64,000 bases of DNA from Roseibium sp. HPY-6 (GCF_040530035.1 NZ_JBEWCD010000002.1:1488001-1552000), one strand, 5' to 3'. Counted from the stretch's first letter, positions 18,803 to 28,197 are shown. Numbers and translations: made by a program. Notes: generated from the letters alone by a model not told the origin.

Positions 18803-19584
18803 TCCGTCCGGTTCTCCTCCTTGTCTGCATGGTCCTCGGTTTGACGGCGAGTGCTGCTCAGGAGGAAGAACAATCCAAGGATCTGGTTACCGCGCTTTCC
18901 TCCGACATGGTGTCCATCCAGTCGAACTTCACTGGCACGGAAATCGTTATTTTCGGGCAAGCGAGCGATATCGACCGGCAGACCAGCGAACCGGACGACT
19001 TTCAATTGGCGATCGTGGTGGAAGGACCGCCACAGGACATCACGACGCGCCGCAAGGGCCGCTTTCTTGGCGTTTGGGTCAACCGTGAAGCGGAACGCTT
19101 TCAGAACGTGCCGTCCTTTTATGCCGTTGCAAGCACTGCCGACATCGGCGAGATTGCCCACCGTACAGTGCTGGACGAATACAGCATTGGGCTCCATCAC
19201 ATAAATCTGGCGGTTTCGGGCGTTTCGAACGTGCCGCTGTCCGACCGAGACGACTTCAGAAGAGCCTTTATCCGGCTGCGCCAGCAGATGGGTCTCTATT
19301 CGGAGCGTGAAGCATCGATCGAGTTTCTGACCGACACCATGTTCCGGACGACGATACCGTTGCCTGCGAATATTCCCGTCGGTGATTACAGGGTGAAGAG
19401 TTTCCTCTTCAATCAGGGTGAGCTGATTTCCGAAACCGAGCAGACACTCGCAGTTGCCAAGATCGGCTTTGAGCAGGTGACATTCGAACTTGCCCAGAAC
19501 TATCCGCTTGTCTACGGCGTCCTTGCCGTGATCCTGGCGATCTTCACCGGGTGGCTCGCCGGCGTAATTTTCAAGAAAGACTGA
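18799..19584 (+). CDS. TIGR02186 family membrane-anchored protein
   Basis: A 261-residue protein with an N-terminal signal peptide (hydrophobic to about residue 19, cleavage near SAAQ), a beta-rich extracytoplasmic body and one C-terminal transmembrane helix (about 235-256) ending in a short KKD tail. It matches the conserved alphaproteobacterial family TIGR02186, whose function is unknown but which sits next to TauE/SafE exporters. It overlaps the exporter stop by 4 bases, so co-translation is expected. It probably works as a periplasmic accessory of the exporter; that is inference. Confidence 0.88.
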   Translation: MIRPVLLLVCMVLGLTASAAQEEEQSKDLVTALSSDMVSIQSNFTGTEIVIFGQASDIDRQTSEPDDFQLAIVVEGPPQDITTRRKGRFLGVWVNREAERFQNVPSFYAVASTADIGEIAHRTVLDEYSIGLHHINLAVSGVSNVPLSDRDDFRRAFIRLRQQMGLYSEREASIEFLTDTMFRTTIPLPANIPVGDYRVKSFLFNQGELISETEQTLAVAKIGFEQVTFELAQNYPLVYGVLAVILAIFTGWLAGVIFKKD

Positions 19585-19731
19585 TCCTTTTTCGCTCAGC
19601 ACTGGTCTCGGCTTTGCCGAAATGCATGGGGCGAGGATAGCGTATCAACCTGCGATATTCTGCTGGTGCTTCCACGTCCTGCGGCTATTCTGCCGTAAAG
19701 GAATTTTCCGGGAATCACAGGGTGGGGCGCC

Positions 19732-20832
19732 ATGACTGATCAGTCCACTTCCGAACCGTCTGCCGAAGAGCCTCCTAAGCAAGAACCAACACTGGATGCA
19801 AAGGTCATCGACATTGCGATCCGCCTTGGTGTTCTTGGGCTTTTTGCCTATTTCTCATTGCAGCTGATCGCGCCGTTTTTCCTCTTTCTCCTCTGGGCCG
19901 TGGTTCTCACCGTTGCGCTTTATCCCGCCTACGACTGGCTCGCGGCGAAGCTGGGCGGGCGCAAGGTCTGGTCGGCAATCCTCATCACCCTGCTGTGTCT
20001 TGCAATTGTTATCGGTCCGGTGGCGGTGCTCGTGGTCAGTCTTGTCGAGACGCTGCAAGGCTGGTTCCAGGGGATTACGGGAGATGGGCTCAAGCTGCCG
20101 CCACTGCCGGAAAAACTCGCTGCACTGCCTGTCCTGGGCGACAGGATTGCAGAACTCTGGGCCCTGGCCACCCGCAGCCTGGAACTTTTCTTCACGAAGG
20201 TCGGCCCGATGCTGGTCCCGGCCGGCGGCCGTATTCTGTCCATGCTCGCCTCGCTTAGCGGCAGCGTCCTGTTTTTTGTCATCTCCATCATTCTGGCTGG
20301 TTGTCTCTTTGTGCCCGGCCCGTCGCTTGCCAGGGGCGCCAAGAGATTTGCCGACCGGATCATCGCGCCGCGCGGGGCCGAATTCGTGGACCTCGCCGGC
20401 GCGACCATCCGGAACGTGTCGCGCGGCGTCATTGGCGTTGCGGTCATTCAGGGCCTTCTGACCGGGGTCCTGCTGATTGCCTTCGGCGTGCCGCTGGCCG
20501 GAATTCTGACCTTTATCGCGTTGATCCTCTGCATCGTCCAGATCGGTCCGGCACTGGTGATCATTCCAACCATCATCTGGGCCTGGAGCTCCTGGGATCT
20601 GGTGCCTGCGCTCCTCTTCACCTTACTGATGGTCCCGGTCATGCTGGTCGACAATGTCCTGCGTCCGATCTTGATGTCGCGCGGCCTCGATGTTCCCATG
20701 CTTATCATTCTTATCGGTGTTCTCGGCGGCACCATCGCGCACGGCCTTCTCGGTCTCTTCCTCGGACCGGTGATCCTCGCGGTCTTCTATGAGCTGGTGA
20801 TTGCCTGGGTGAAGGTGGGCGAGGAAACCTGA
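19732..20832 (+). CDS. AI-2E family transporter (PerM/YdiK-like)
   Basis: A 366-residue inner-membrane protein with a short charged, proline-rich N-terminus and about seven to eight transmembrane helices. The family's arrangement is visible: an early helix pair (about 28-70), a third helix with ITLLCLAIVIGPVAVLVV, a large amphipathic extracellular loop (about 110-165) and a C-terminal block with VDNVLRPILMSRGLDVPMLIILIGVLGG, the family signature. Despite the name most members are not autoinducer exporters; sodium/proton antiport has been shown for some. Single gene about 150 bp after TIGR02186. Substrate unknown. Confidence 0.92.
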   Translation: MTDQSTSEPSAEEPPKQEPTLDAKVIDIAIRLGVLGLFAYFSLQLIAPFFLFLLWAVVLTVALYPAYDWLAAKLGGRKVWSAILITLLCLAIVIGPVAVLVVSLVETLQGWFQGITGDGLKLPPLPEKLAALPVLGDRIAELWALATRSLELFFTKVGPMLVPAGGRILSMLASLSGSVLFFVISIILAGCLFVPGPSLARGAKRFADRIIAPRGAEFVDLAGATIRNVSRGVIGVAVIQGLLTGVLLIAFGVPLAGILTFIALILCIVQIGPALVIIPTIIWAWSSWDLVPALLFTLLMVPVMLVDNVLRPILMSRGLDVPMLIILIGVLGGTIAHGLLGLFLGPVILAVFYELVIAWVKVGEET

Positions 20833-21069
20833 TCCGATTGCGCATTCCCAGGCGACTGGTTCTTGGCTGCTGATGCGCAGGTGTTGTTGCTTTCGCAAAT
20901 AACAGGCCTTGAACGCGGCACCATGCAAAGTGGCCGAACGGTCATCGGTACCAATATGTGCGCGGTTTTCCGGGAAGTGGTTGCAAACTCAAGTTCAGCC
21001 ACCACCTGAAGTTCAAGCTGCTGGTGCGCACCGGCGCGGCTGAAACGTTGGAAAGGGCTGGAGAAGCGC

Positions 21070-21438
21070 TTGAGTGTAAACAGGAAACTTGATCGTCTGA
21101 TGTGGGCGGAACGCATGCGGAATATGCTGATTGCCGCCGTGATCGGCGTTCCGCTTGCCATTGCAATCACCCTGTTCATGCTGTCCCAGAGCGGCGTCAG
21201 TCGTCATAGCGGAGAGCCGATCAGCGGTGTGCTGCTTGATCATTCAATCGATCAAAGGGACGATGGATCCTTGCGCACGACTTTGCGCGTCCGATTGGAG
21301 GATGGCAGCGAAGTCACCGTTCGCAGTGGGAATTCGGATATCGCTGCTGTCGGCGAAGAGGTCGTTTTGATGAAACGAAAAGGCACGAACGGCCGCGATT
21401 TCTATTTCATGCCCCAGCCGGAAACGGCGAGCGATTGA
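21070..21438 (+). CDS. Small membrane-anchored hypothetical protein
   Basis: A 122-residue protein with one N-terminal transmembrane helix (about residues 17-38) and a compact beta-rich domain beginning at ISGVLLDHSIDQRDDGS, ending in a YFMPQP tail. The domain has an OB- or SH3-like look (short strands with RVRLEDGSEVTVRSGNSDIAAVGEEVVLMKRKGTNG broken by turns), similar to many small periplasmic NfeD-like proteins, but no family is certain. The TTG start at 21070 is chosen because GGAG lies 7 bases upstream; an ATG at 21100 is the alternative. It stands alone between the AI-2E transporter and the convergent pdeM. Confidence 0.65.
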   Translation: MSVNRKLDRLMWAERMRNMLIAAVIGVPLAIAITLFMLSQSGVSRHSGEPISGVLLDHSIDQRDDGSLRTTLRVRLEDGSEVTVRSGNSDIAAVGEEVVLMKRKGTNGRDFYFMPQPETASD

Positions 21439-21481
21439 CCGGAAACTCGAAACGCTCCGGCCTTTGTTTCGATAATGTGCC

Positions 21482-22219
21482 TCAGTCTCCGACAAGCCGG
21501 CTGGCCGTGAACGGAAAGAGCCGGTCATTGCCGAGCATGAAAACCGAGAATTGGCGGCGGCTAAAGAGCGCTGAGTAGGCACGGTCCGTTACGTTAAGGC
21601 CGCCGGTCAAAGCGCCAAAGGCGGGCAATACCAGACGGGTGCCGTCGGTGATGAAGCAGGCGCGGCGGATTGAACGGCCGAAGCGGCGGACGCGGGCAAC
21701 CGGGTGCAAATGCCCGCAAATCTCACCCAAGGCGCGCTCAGCGCCGATTTCTTCCACGGGCTCGTGTCGGAACTTTAAAGGGCCGACGGAGATTTCTTCG
21801 ACCGTCTCCCCGCACAGGCGAACAGGTGCAACCGGATCGTGATTGCCGGTCACCCAGATCCATTCCCGGCCAAGTTGGAGAGTGGTCAGCATGGCCCGGT
21901 AGGGGGCGGGCAGCCGGTCCGACCCGTCAGCATCATGGAAGCTGTCGCCAAGGCAGATCACGCAGGCCGGGTCGAACGCATCCATCACACCGGCGAGTTT
22001 CTCCAGCGTCGCCCCGGTGTCGTAGGGCGGCAACATCACACCGCGCCGTGCGTAGCTGGAGCCTTTTTCCAGGTGCAGATCGGCAACCACAAGAAGAGAT
22101 TCCTCCGGCCACCACAAGATGCCACTGTCGTGCAGGCCGACAAGCTGGCCGTTGATCTGAATGTCGTGACACACAGGCGCAGCTTCGTATTTGCGCATAT
22201 GCGAAGTCAGAACATTCAT
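21482..22219 (-). CDS. pdeM: Ligase-associated DNA damage response endonuclease PdeM
   Basis: A 245-residue calcineurin-like metallophosphoesterase. Its metal ligands are visible in order: VVADLHLEKGSSYARRG (about 45-61), CLGDSFHD (about 91-98), VTGNHDP (about 121-127) and ICGHLHPVAR (about 165-174). PdeM proteins are nucleases encoded with an Lhr-type helicase, an MBL-fold exonuclease and an ATP-dependent ligase. Here it overlaps the helicase stop by 4 bases on the same strand. It probably processes DNA ends or flaps in the same repair pathway. Confidence 0.93.
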   Translation of the reverse strand: MNVLTSHMRKYEAAPVCHDIQINGQLVGLHDSGILWWPEESLLVVADLHLEKGSSYARRGVMLPPYDTGATLEKLAGVMDAFDPACVICLGDSFHDADGSDRLPAPYRAMLTTLQLGREWIWVTGNHDPVAPVRLCGETVEEISVGPLKFRHEPVEEIGAERALGEICGHLHPVARVRRFGRSIRRACFITDGTRLVLPAFGALTGGLNVTDRAYSALFSRRQFSVFMLGNDRLFPFTASRLVGD

Positions 22220-24720
22220 TCCATAGCCTCCTGAACCAAAACCTCAGCCGCGTCTTCAAGGAGTGAATCCATTGCCTCGCCATAAACCGGTTCTTTTCCT
22301 ATTTCCAGGAGGATAGGGACCGCAAGCGGGGAAACGCGCGTCAAGGTAGTATGCGTGATTCTCCCGCGAATTCGGGCAAGAAGTTCACCGAGGCGCGAGA
22401 TATCCAGAAGTCCTTCGGCAGCATCGCTCCACGTTGCCTTGAGCAGGATATGGTCGGGCTCATGCGCCCTGAGAACATCGTAGATCAGGTCGGAGGAAAC
22501 CGTCATCTGGCGCCCGGTTTTTTCCTGACCCGGATGCCGCCGTTCAATCAGTCCGCCAATGATGGCGCAGTTGCGGAAAGTGCGTTTCATCAGGCTTGAA
22601 TCGGCCAGCCAGGCGTCGAGATCATCGCCGAGAATGTCTTCTTCAAAAAGCGCATCCAGCGAAATCTTGCCGGAGGAAAACAAAAGCGACAGGTCGCCGA
22701 GACCCCAGACCGACAGCGCATAGTCGTTGGCCACAAAGCCCATCGGCCGCGCCCCTAACCGTTCCAGGCGTTTGGTTAAAAGCATGCCGAGCGTCTGATG
22801 CGCAAGGCGCCCCTCAAAGGGGTAACAGACCATGTAATGCTTGTTGGAACGGGGAAAGGTTTCGACCAGAAGACCATCGCGGGCCGGCAGAACGGATTTG
22901 CTCTTTTGGATCTCCAGCCATTCGCGCACCTGGCCGGGCAGATGTTTCCAGCTTGTCGGGCTTGCCAGCATCGCCCGCACGCCTTCTGCCAGATAGGTAG
23001 ACAGTGGGAACTTGCCGCCCATGTAGGAAGGTATCATCGGATTGTCGGTCTTGGCCCGCGAGACAAAGGCTTCGTTTTCGCGAATGCCTTCGAAACGCAC
23101 GACTTCGCCGCCGAAGAGAAACGTATCCCCCTGAACCATCTGGTCGACAAAATACTCCTCGATTTCACCAAGAACACGTCCACCGCGCCCGACCGGCGTC
23201 CGCCGACCGTCCGCCTTTGAACGAACGAGGCGGACCTTGAGCTTGGGGGCCTCGACGATCGTGCCCACGTTGAGCCGGTACTGCTGCGCGATTTTCGGGT
23301 GGGCAATCCGCCAGAGGCCGTCTTTGCCCTTCCGCAGCTTTGCGTATTGATCGTAGCTCTTCAGCGCATAGCCGCCGGTGGCGACAAAATCGACAACCCG
23401 CTCGAAGGTCTCCCAGTCGAGCGACCGGTAGGTTTCAGAGGAACGGATTTCATCGAAAATCGCGGTCAGATCGAGTGGATCGGCGCAGGCAAGGCCAAGA
23501 ACATGCTGGGCCAGAACATCGAGCGCCCCTTTTCGCAGCGGTGGCGTGTCTTGTTCGCCTCGCCTGGACGCGGCAAGGGCGGCCTGGCACTCGAGAACCT
23601 CGAAACGGTTCGACGGTATCAGCACGGCCCTGGACGGTTCGTCCATGCGGTGGTTCGCACGTCCGATCCGCTGCGCCAGACGGCTTGCGCCCTTGGGTGC
23701 GCCGATATTGACGACAAGATCGATGTCGCCCCAGTCAATGCCCATGTCGAGTGACGATGTTGCCACCACGGCGCGTAATGTGCCGGACGCCATGGCCGCT
23801 TCCACTTTGCGCCGTTGCCCGACGTCGAGCGAGCCGTGATGAAGGGCGATCGGCAATGTGTCTTCATTAATGCGCCAGAGTTCCTGAAACACCATCTCCG
23901 CCTGGCTGCGCGTGTTCACGAAAAGCAGCGAAACACTATGCGCCTTGATCAGGCGATAAATGTCTCCGATGGCGTAGCGGGACGAGTGACCGGACCATGG
24001 CAGCCGCTCTTCTGAGTCCAGAATGGAGATTTCCGGCTGCGCTCCGCCGGAGACCTGGACCACATGTGAAAGAGACCTTCTGTCGGCGTCGGGCTGCTCG
24101 ACCAGATAGGCGCGCAGATCGTCGGGTTCGGCCACGGTCGCTGACAGGCCGATGGTTCTGAGATTTGGCGCAAGCCGGCGCAAGCGCGCCAGTCCGAGCG
24201 CAAGCAGATCTCCGCGCTTGGAGGTGACCAGGGCGTGAAGCTCATCGAGGATGACCGTCTTCAGCGACGCAAACAGTCTTGCAGACCCTGGATCCGACAG
24301 CAGCAGCGCAATCTGCTCAGGCGTTGTAAGGAGCACGTCCGGTGGGTTGAGTTTCTGGCGCTGTCTCTTGTGTGAGGGTGTATCGCCTGTGCGTGTCTCC
24401 AGCCTGAGCGGTAGGTTCATTTCAGCAACGGGCGCTTCCAGATTGCGCGCAATATCGACCGCAAGCGCTTTCAGGGGTGAAATGTAAAGCGTGTGGATAC
24501 CGTTGCCGGGCTCACCGGGTTTGCGCTTGCCGCGTCGCTCCAGCTCCACAAGCGACGGCAGGAACCCGGCGAGTGTCTTGCCCGCACCTGTCGGTGCGAT
24601 CAGCAAGGTGGAGTGCCCCTGCGCCAGATGATCGATAAGCTGCAGCTGGTGCGCCCTTGGGGCCCATCCTCTTGAGGCAAACCAGCTCTGAAAGCGATTG
24701 GGTAGCAGCGCAGCGTCCAT
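22216..24720 (-). CDS. Ligase-associated DNA damage response DEXH-box helicase (Lhr-type)
   Basis: An 834-residue superfamily 2 helicase. Motif I is APTGAGKT (about residue 42), motif II DELHAL (about 155-160), motif III GLSATV, and the second RecA domain has HHGSLDVGQRR, VVATSSLDMGIDWGDIDLV and motif VI QRIGRANHR. The remaining 400 residues hold the winged-helix and Lhr-core domains (GRGGRVLGEIEEYFVDQMVQGDTFLFGGE). It is the first gene of a two-gene operon with pdeM. It diverges from the exonuclease gene across 122 bp containing a LexA box centred about 60 bp from each start. Confidence 0.94.
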   Translation of the reverse strand: MDAALLPNRFQSWFASRGWAPRAHQLQLIDHLAQGHSTLLIAPTGAGKTLAGFLPSLVELERRGKRKPGEPGNGIHTLYISPLKALAVDIARNLEAPVAEMNLPLRLETRTGDTPSHKRQRQKLNPPDVLLTTPEQIALLLSDPGSARLFASLKTVILDELHALVTSKRGDLLALGLARLRRLAPNLRTIGLSATVAEPDDLRAYLVEQPDADRRSLSHVVQVSGGAQPEISILDSEERLPWSGHSSRYAIGDIYRLIKAHSVSLLFVNTRSQAEMVFQELWRINEDTLPIALHHGSLDVGQRRKVEAAMASGTLRAVVATSSLDMGIDWGDIDLVVNIGAPKGASRLAQRIGRANHRMDEPSRAVLIPSNRFEVLECQAALAASRRGEQDTPPLRKGALDVLAQHVLGLACADPLDLTAIFDEIRSSETYRSLDWETFERVVDFVATGGYALKSYDQYAKLRKGKDGLWRIAHPKIAQQYRLNVGTIVEAPKLKVRLVRSKADGRRTPVGRGGRVLGEIEEYFVDQMVQGDTFLFGGEVVRFEGIRENEAFVSRAKTDNPMIPSYMGGKFPLSTYLAEGVRAMLASPTSWKHLPGQVREWLEIQKSKSVLPARDGLLVETFPRSNKHYMVCYPFEGRLAHQTLGMLLTKRLERLGARPMGFVANDYALSVWGLGDLSLLFSSGKISLDALFEEDILGDDLDAWLADSSLMKRTFRNCAIIGGLIERRHPGQEKTGRQMTVSSDLIYDVLRAHEPDHILLKATWSDAAEGLLDISRLGELLARIRGRITHTTLTRVSPLAVPILLEIGKEPVYGEAMDSLLEDAAEVLVQEAME

Positions 24721-24773
24721 TAAAGGGTTTTAGGATAGCCGCTGAAAAAAGGCGAGGGCAGTATGTCAAAAAT

Positions 24774-24788
24774 GTTCACTTTGTGTTC
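24774..24788. promoter_or_regulatory. LexA (SOS) box shared by helicase and exonuclease genes
   Basis: GTTC-ACTTTGT-GTTC is a perfect match to the direct-repeat GTTC-N7-GTTC operator established for LexA of Alphaproteobacteria. It lies 54 bp from the helicase start and 55 bp from the exonuclease start, so one site could repress both divergent promoters. Confidence 0.75.
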
Positions 24789-24842
24789 CTGTTGGCGCGA
24801 AGAACGCTATACCTCTTGAATGCCTTATCAATTCAGGAATAA

Positions 24843-25874
24843 ATGCTGCTGATGTCCGATCTTTTGACGATAGCACCCGAAGGTCTTTTTTGCCCGGAAG
24901 CCGGCGCTTACATCGACCCGGTCCGCCCGGTTGAAAAAGCAATCGTTACCCACGGCCATGCAGACCACGCACGTGCGGGGCATGGTGCGGTTCTGGCCAC
25001 ACAGCAAACGCTCGACATCATGGCGATCCGGTATGGCGAGAATTTCTGCGGTGTCGCCCAGCCCATCGACCTTGGTGAGGTTCTGAAAGTCGGAAGCGTC
25101 GATGTTTCGTTGCATCCAGCAGGCCATGTTCTGGGTTCTGCGCAGGTTTTGATTGAGGCCGGCGGCCAGAGAACCGTCGTGTCGGGAGACTATAAACGGC
25201 AGGAAGATCCGACCTGTGCTCCCTTTGAACTTGTCACCTGCGACACGTTTGTTACTGAAGCGACTTTCGGTTTGCCGGTTTTCCGCCACCCGCCAGCAGG
25301 TGAAGAAATCAGGAAACTTCTGTCCTCAGTGGATCTCTTTCCCGAACAAACGCATCTTGTCGGGGCTTACGCACTCGGCAAGGCGCAACGTATAATCGGC
25401 GAGTTGCGCGCTGCGGGCTATGACAAAGTCGTCTACCTTCACGGCGCGCTTGAGAAGCTGACGGCCTATTACCAGTCTCAGGGCGTTGACCTTGGCCCGG
25501 TCGAACCCGTTGGCAAGCGCGGCAAGGAGCTGCAGGGCGAAATCGTGGTGTGCCCCCCAGGGCAGTTAAGCGACCGTTGGGCACGACGGTTCGGAGATCC
25601 GGTTGCCGCAATGGCCTCCGGGTGGATGCGCGTCAGGGCGCGCGCGCGTCAGCGCGGTGCAGAACTGCCACTTATCGTGTCCGACCATGCCGACTGGGAC
25701 GATCTGTGCAGAACCATTCTTGAAACGCAGGCGAGCCAGATCTGGGTAACCCATGGAGCTGAGGAAGCTCTTGTGCACTGGTGCGAATTGAATGGACGAA
25801 AGGCCCGTCCCCTCAATATGATAGGCTACGACGATGGCGAGGATACCGACAGCGCACAGGTCTCAGGGGCATGA
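24843..25874 (+). CDS. Ligase-associated DNA damage response exonuclease (MBL fold)
   Basis: A 343-residue metallo-beta-lactamase/beta-CASP-like nuclease of the SNM1-related bacterial group. Metal ligands are evident: THGHADHARAGH (about 37-48), HPAGHVLGSAQ (about 90-100), SGDYKRQEDP (about 117-126) and SDHADW (about 280-285), with the conserved FVTEATFGLPVF loop between. It should trim DNA ends for the partner ATP-dependent ligase. In most genomes the ligase gene follows directly; here an NTF2-like gene follows 41 bp later and the ligase lies 7 kb away. Confidence 0.93.
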   Translation: MLLMSDLLTIAPEGLFCPEAGAYIDPVRPVEKAIVTHGHADHARAGHGAVLATQQTLDIMAIRYGENFCGVAQPIDLGEVLKVGSVDVSLHPAGHVLGSAQVLIEAGGQRTVVSGDYKRQEDPTCAPFELVTCDTFVTEATFGLPVFRHPPAGEEIRKLLSSVDLFPEQTHLVGAYALGKAQRIIGELRAAGYDKVVYLHGALEKLTAYYQSQGVDLGPVEPVGKRGKELQGEIVVCPPGQLSDRWARRFGDPVAAMASGWMRVRARARQRGAELPLIVSDHADWDDLCRTILETQASQIWVTHGAEEALVHWCELNGRKARPLNMIGYDDGEDTDSAQVSGA

Positions 25875-25915
25875 ATTGAGCTCTGTGTGTGTAAAGGTCC
25901 TTTGGGGAGGCGGTC

Positions 25916-26359
25916 ATGGCGGACGACGGTGGTATTGAGAAAAGCCGGAACGGTCATACGAACGGGGCAGGTTCCGGCTCCAACGGGGATGCCGAAGAGG
26001 CGATTGCCCAGCTTTTCGATGATTATCAGGCCGGTTTCAATGACTATGACATTGACCGGATCTGCGATTGCTTCGCGCTGCCCGCGGTCATATGGCAACA
26101 CGAAAAAGGCCACGTTTTTGCAGATGATGAGGAATTGATCGAGAACGTCGAAGCGCTTTTGAAAGCGCTCGAAAAAGAAGGCGTCACGCACTCGGATTTT
26201 CAGGTTGTTTCAAGTCATGTCAGCGGCTCGTCCGCGCTTGTGACACTCGACTGGACGCAGGAAAGTGCCGATGGCGAAGCTGTCCTGGAATTCACCTGCC
26301 ATTACCAGCTGATCCAGGACGGCTCGGATTGGGTGATCTCCGCAATCGTCAACGAATAG
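25916..26359 (+). CDS. NTF2-like (SnoaL-type) domain protein
   Basis: A 147-residue protein. About 25 N-terminal residues are Gly/Ser/Asn-rich and probably disordered; the rest has the alpha+beta NTF2/SnoaL pattern, starting with EEAIAQLFDDYQAGFNDYDIDRICDCFALPAVIWQ and ending with HYQLIQDGSDWVISAIVNE. No catalytic set is recognisable. It follows the exonuclease by 41 bp on the same strand and may share its message, but a repair role is only suggested by position. Confidence 0.75.
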   Translation: MADDGGIEKSRNGHTNGAGSGSNGDAEEAIAQLFDDYQAGFNDYDIDRICDCFALPAVIWQHEKGHVFADDEELIENVEALLKALEKEGVTHSDFQVVSSHVSGSSALVTLDWTQESADGEAVLEFTCHYQLIQDGSDWVISAIVNE

Positions 26360-26389
26360 GCAAGGGTTTTTGCGACTGACGGGAGGCGA

Positions 26390-27034
26390 CTAGCGGCGTT
26401 CACCCGTTTGTTCTGCAAGGCACCCCAGGATCCCGACCGTTAGTCTGTCAACAATCTGGTCCCGGTCCGGAACGGAGTTGCAATCCTGAACCGCCGCGTG
26501 CATCACCGACTTGACCATATTCATGATCACGAAAACGGCTGTTTGCAGGTGCGCGCCTTGAGGGACATCCGACCTTTGTGAAAGAAAGGTCATGACGGTG
26601 CTTGCCATTTCCTCTTGAAAACCGGCCCGGTCAACCAGCTTGGAATTCGCTGGGATCCACGCCTCGATCGCGGCATGAAGCCGCCGCTGTTTCAGGTGCA
26701 TATCCAGATTTGCCCCGATTATCTCGCGGATTGCGTCTTGCAGCGGGAGTTCCTGCGACCTTTCCATGGCTGTTCTGACCACGTTGAGAACCTCGTCGTG
26801 GTGCTGCCGTTGCACTGCCAGGATGAGGGCGTCCTTGTTCGGGAAATACTGGTACAGCGAGCCAATGCTGATACCGGCCCGCTCCGCGATCTGGTTTGTG
26901 CTCGCTGTTTCAAAATCGCTTTCGGTAAAAACCTGTCCGGCTGCTTCGACGATCGTCTCGACCATAAGACGGGAACGCAGCTGTTTCGGGTGGCGCCTTT
27001 GGCGCGGTTCCGTATGCAAGGGCAAGAAAAACAT
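26390..27034 (-). CDS. TetR/AcrR family transcriptional regulator
   Basis: A 214-residue repressor-type protein. The N-terminal HTH is at about residues 24-70 (MVETIVEAAGQVF, NQIAERAGISIGSLYQYFPNKDALILAV); the C-terminal ligand domain is helical with no recognised specificity. A shorter start at Met24 is possible, but the basic N-terminal segment RQRRHPKQLRSR is common in this family. It diverges from the MipA/OmpV gene across 280 bp, so that outer-membrane gene is its most likely target besides itself. Confidence 0.9.
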   Translation of the reverse strand: MFFLPLHTEPRQRRHPKQLRSRLMVETIVEAAGQVFTESDFETASTNQIAERAGISIGSLYQYFPNKDALILAVQRQHHDEVLNVVRTAMERSQELPLQDAIREIIGANLDMHLKQRRLHAAIEAWIPANSKLVDRAGFQEEMASTVMTFLSQRSDVPQGAHLQTAVFVIMNMVKSVMHAAVQDCNSVPDRDQIVDRLTVGILGCLAEQTGERR

Positions 27035-27254
27035 CCTTCATTTCTGTAACGCACGCCAAAAAGCAGACGAGATGGGACAGAAATGTGACCGGAACGCGAG
27101 TAGGTTCGTCGCTCTCATTTGCACCTCGCGGATGGAGAAGAAGTTTCTCTATAAAAATCAATATCTAAAGTGCTCAAGAGATGTCCAAAAACGGATTGAG
27201 ATGCCCGTTTCAGACGCGAGTATCTAAAAAACGCGACCGCAGCCAAAGTCCTCC

Positions 27255-27285
27255 TGCCGCCGGCCAAATCTGAGCGCCGGCGGCA
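27255..27285 (+). promoter_or_regulatory. Strong hairpin in the mipA-like leader
   Basis: TGCCGCCGGC (27255-27264) and GCCGGCGGCA (27276-27285) form a perfect 10-bp stem with an 11-base loop, ending 15 bp before the Shine-Dalgarno GGAGG. There is no T-run, so it is more likely an mRNA-stabilising or regulatory leader element than a terminator. Confidence 0.5.
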
Positions 27286-27314
27286 AGAACCTGACTTGAA
27301 CGGAGGTCATAGCG

Positions 27315-28166
27315 TTGCGTAATTTCAGGTATCCCACATGTGTGGGCAGTTGGTCGCTCCTCATCTTGTTTTGCTCGGCCGGGGCAGCAACGGCCGCGGA
27401 TGTGCCTGCACCGCAAAGCGAGCCCGGTGTATTTGAGGACGATGACGACGGCTGGATTGACGGGATTGTCGTTCTGGGCGCCGGAGTCCAGCCGGATTTT
27501 GACGGGGCAGCCGAATACGCGGCCGTTCCTTTGCTTTATCTCAACGTTACGGCATTTGGCCTCGGTCTGGAACTGGAAGGTCCTGAGGCATCCTTGAACA
27601 TTCGGCCGGAAGCAGCGTTTCAGTTTGGTCCCTCAATTGCCTATGAAATGGGTCGCGATGGCACGTCGAACAAAGTCGTGGATCGGCTGGACAAGATTGA
27701 CGCCGCATTCGAAGTGGGGGGATTTGCCGCCTACCAGTTCAATGCACTTCTCGCGCAATCAGACATTCTGGAAGTTTCAGCGGATCTCATGGCCGACGTT
27801 TCCGGTGTTCATGACGGCTTTAGCGGGTCTGTTGGGGCATCTTACTCGATTGCGGCAACCGAACGATTGCGTCTTGGGACCGAGGTTTCGCTCGGGTTCG
27901 CCAATGACAGCTACATGGATACCTACTTCGGCGTCACCAGGGGTGGTGCGCAGCGCAGCGGTCTTGCCGAATATTCTGCTTCTGGCGGATTGAAGGACGT
28001 CAGTCTGGGCGCGACAGCAAGTTTCAATGTAACTGAACGCTGGGGAATTGTCGGCCGCGCTACCTATTCCAGGCTTCTGGGTGATGCCGCCGACAGCCCC
28101 ATCGTCAAGGACGAGGGATCTGCGGATCAGTTCACCGGAGGGCTCGGTATTTCTTTCTCGTTCTGA
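27315..28166 (+). CDS. MipA/OmpV family outer membrane protein
   Basis: A 283-residue protein with a signal peptide (hydrophobic core about 13-27, cleavage near ATAAD) and an antiparallel beta-barrel pattern ending in the aromatic-terminated GLGISFSF expected for outer-membrane insertion. The segment VVLGAGVQPDFDGAAEYAAVPLLYLNV is typical of MipA/OmpV. Members act as scaffold or porin-like proteins. The TTG start is chosen because GAACGGAGG lies just upstream at about 27299-27307. It diverges from the TetR gene and is convergent with the RNA helicase. Confidence 0.88.
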   Translation: MRNFRYPTCVGSWSLLILFCSAGAATAADVPAPQSEPGVFEDDDDGWIDGIVVLGAGVQPDFDGAAEYAAVPLLYLNVTAFGLGLELEGPEASLNIRPEAAFQFGPSIAYEMGRDGTSNKVVDRLDKIDAAFEVGGFAAYQFNALLAQSDILEVSADLMADVSGVHDGFSGSVGASYSIAATERLRLGTEVSLGFANDSYMDTYFGVTRGGAQRSGLAEYSASGGLKDVSLGATASFNVTERWGIVGRATYSRLLGDAADSPIVKDEGSADQFTGGLGISFSF

Positions 28167-28197
28167 TGTCGTCGCGACGCGGCGTCACAAATCTCAT

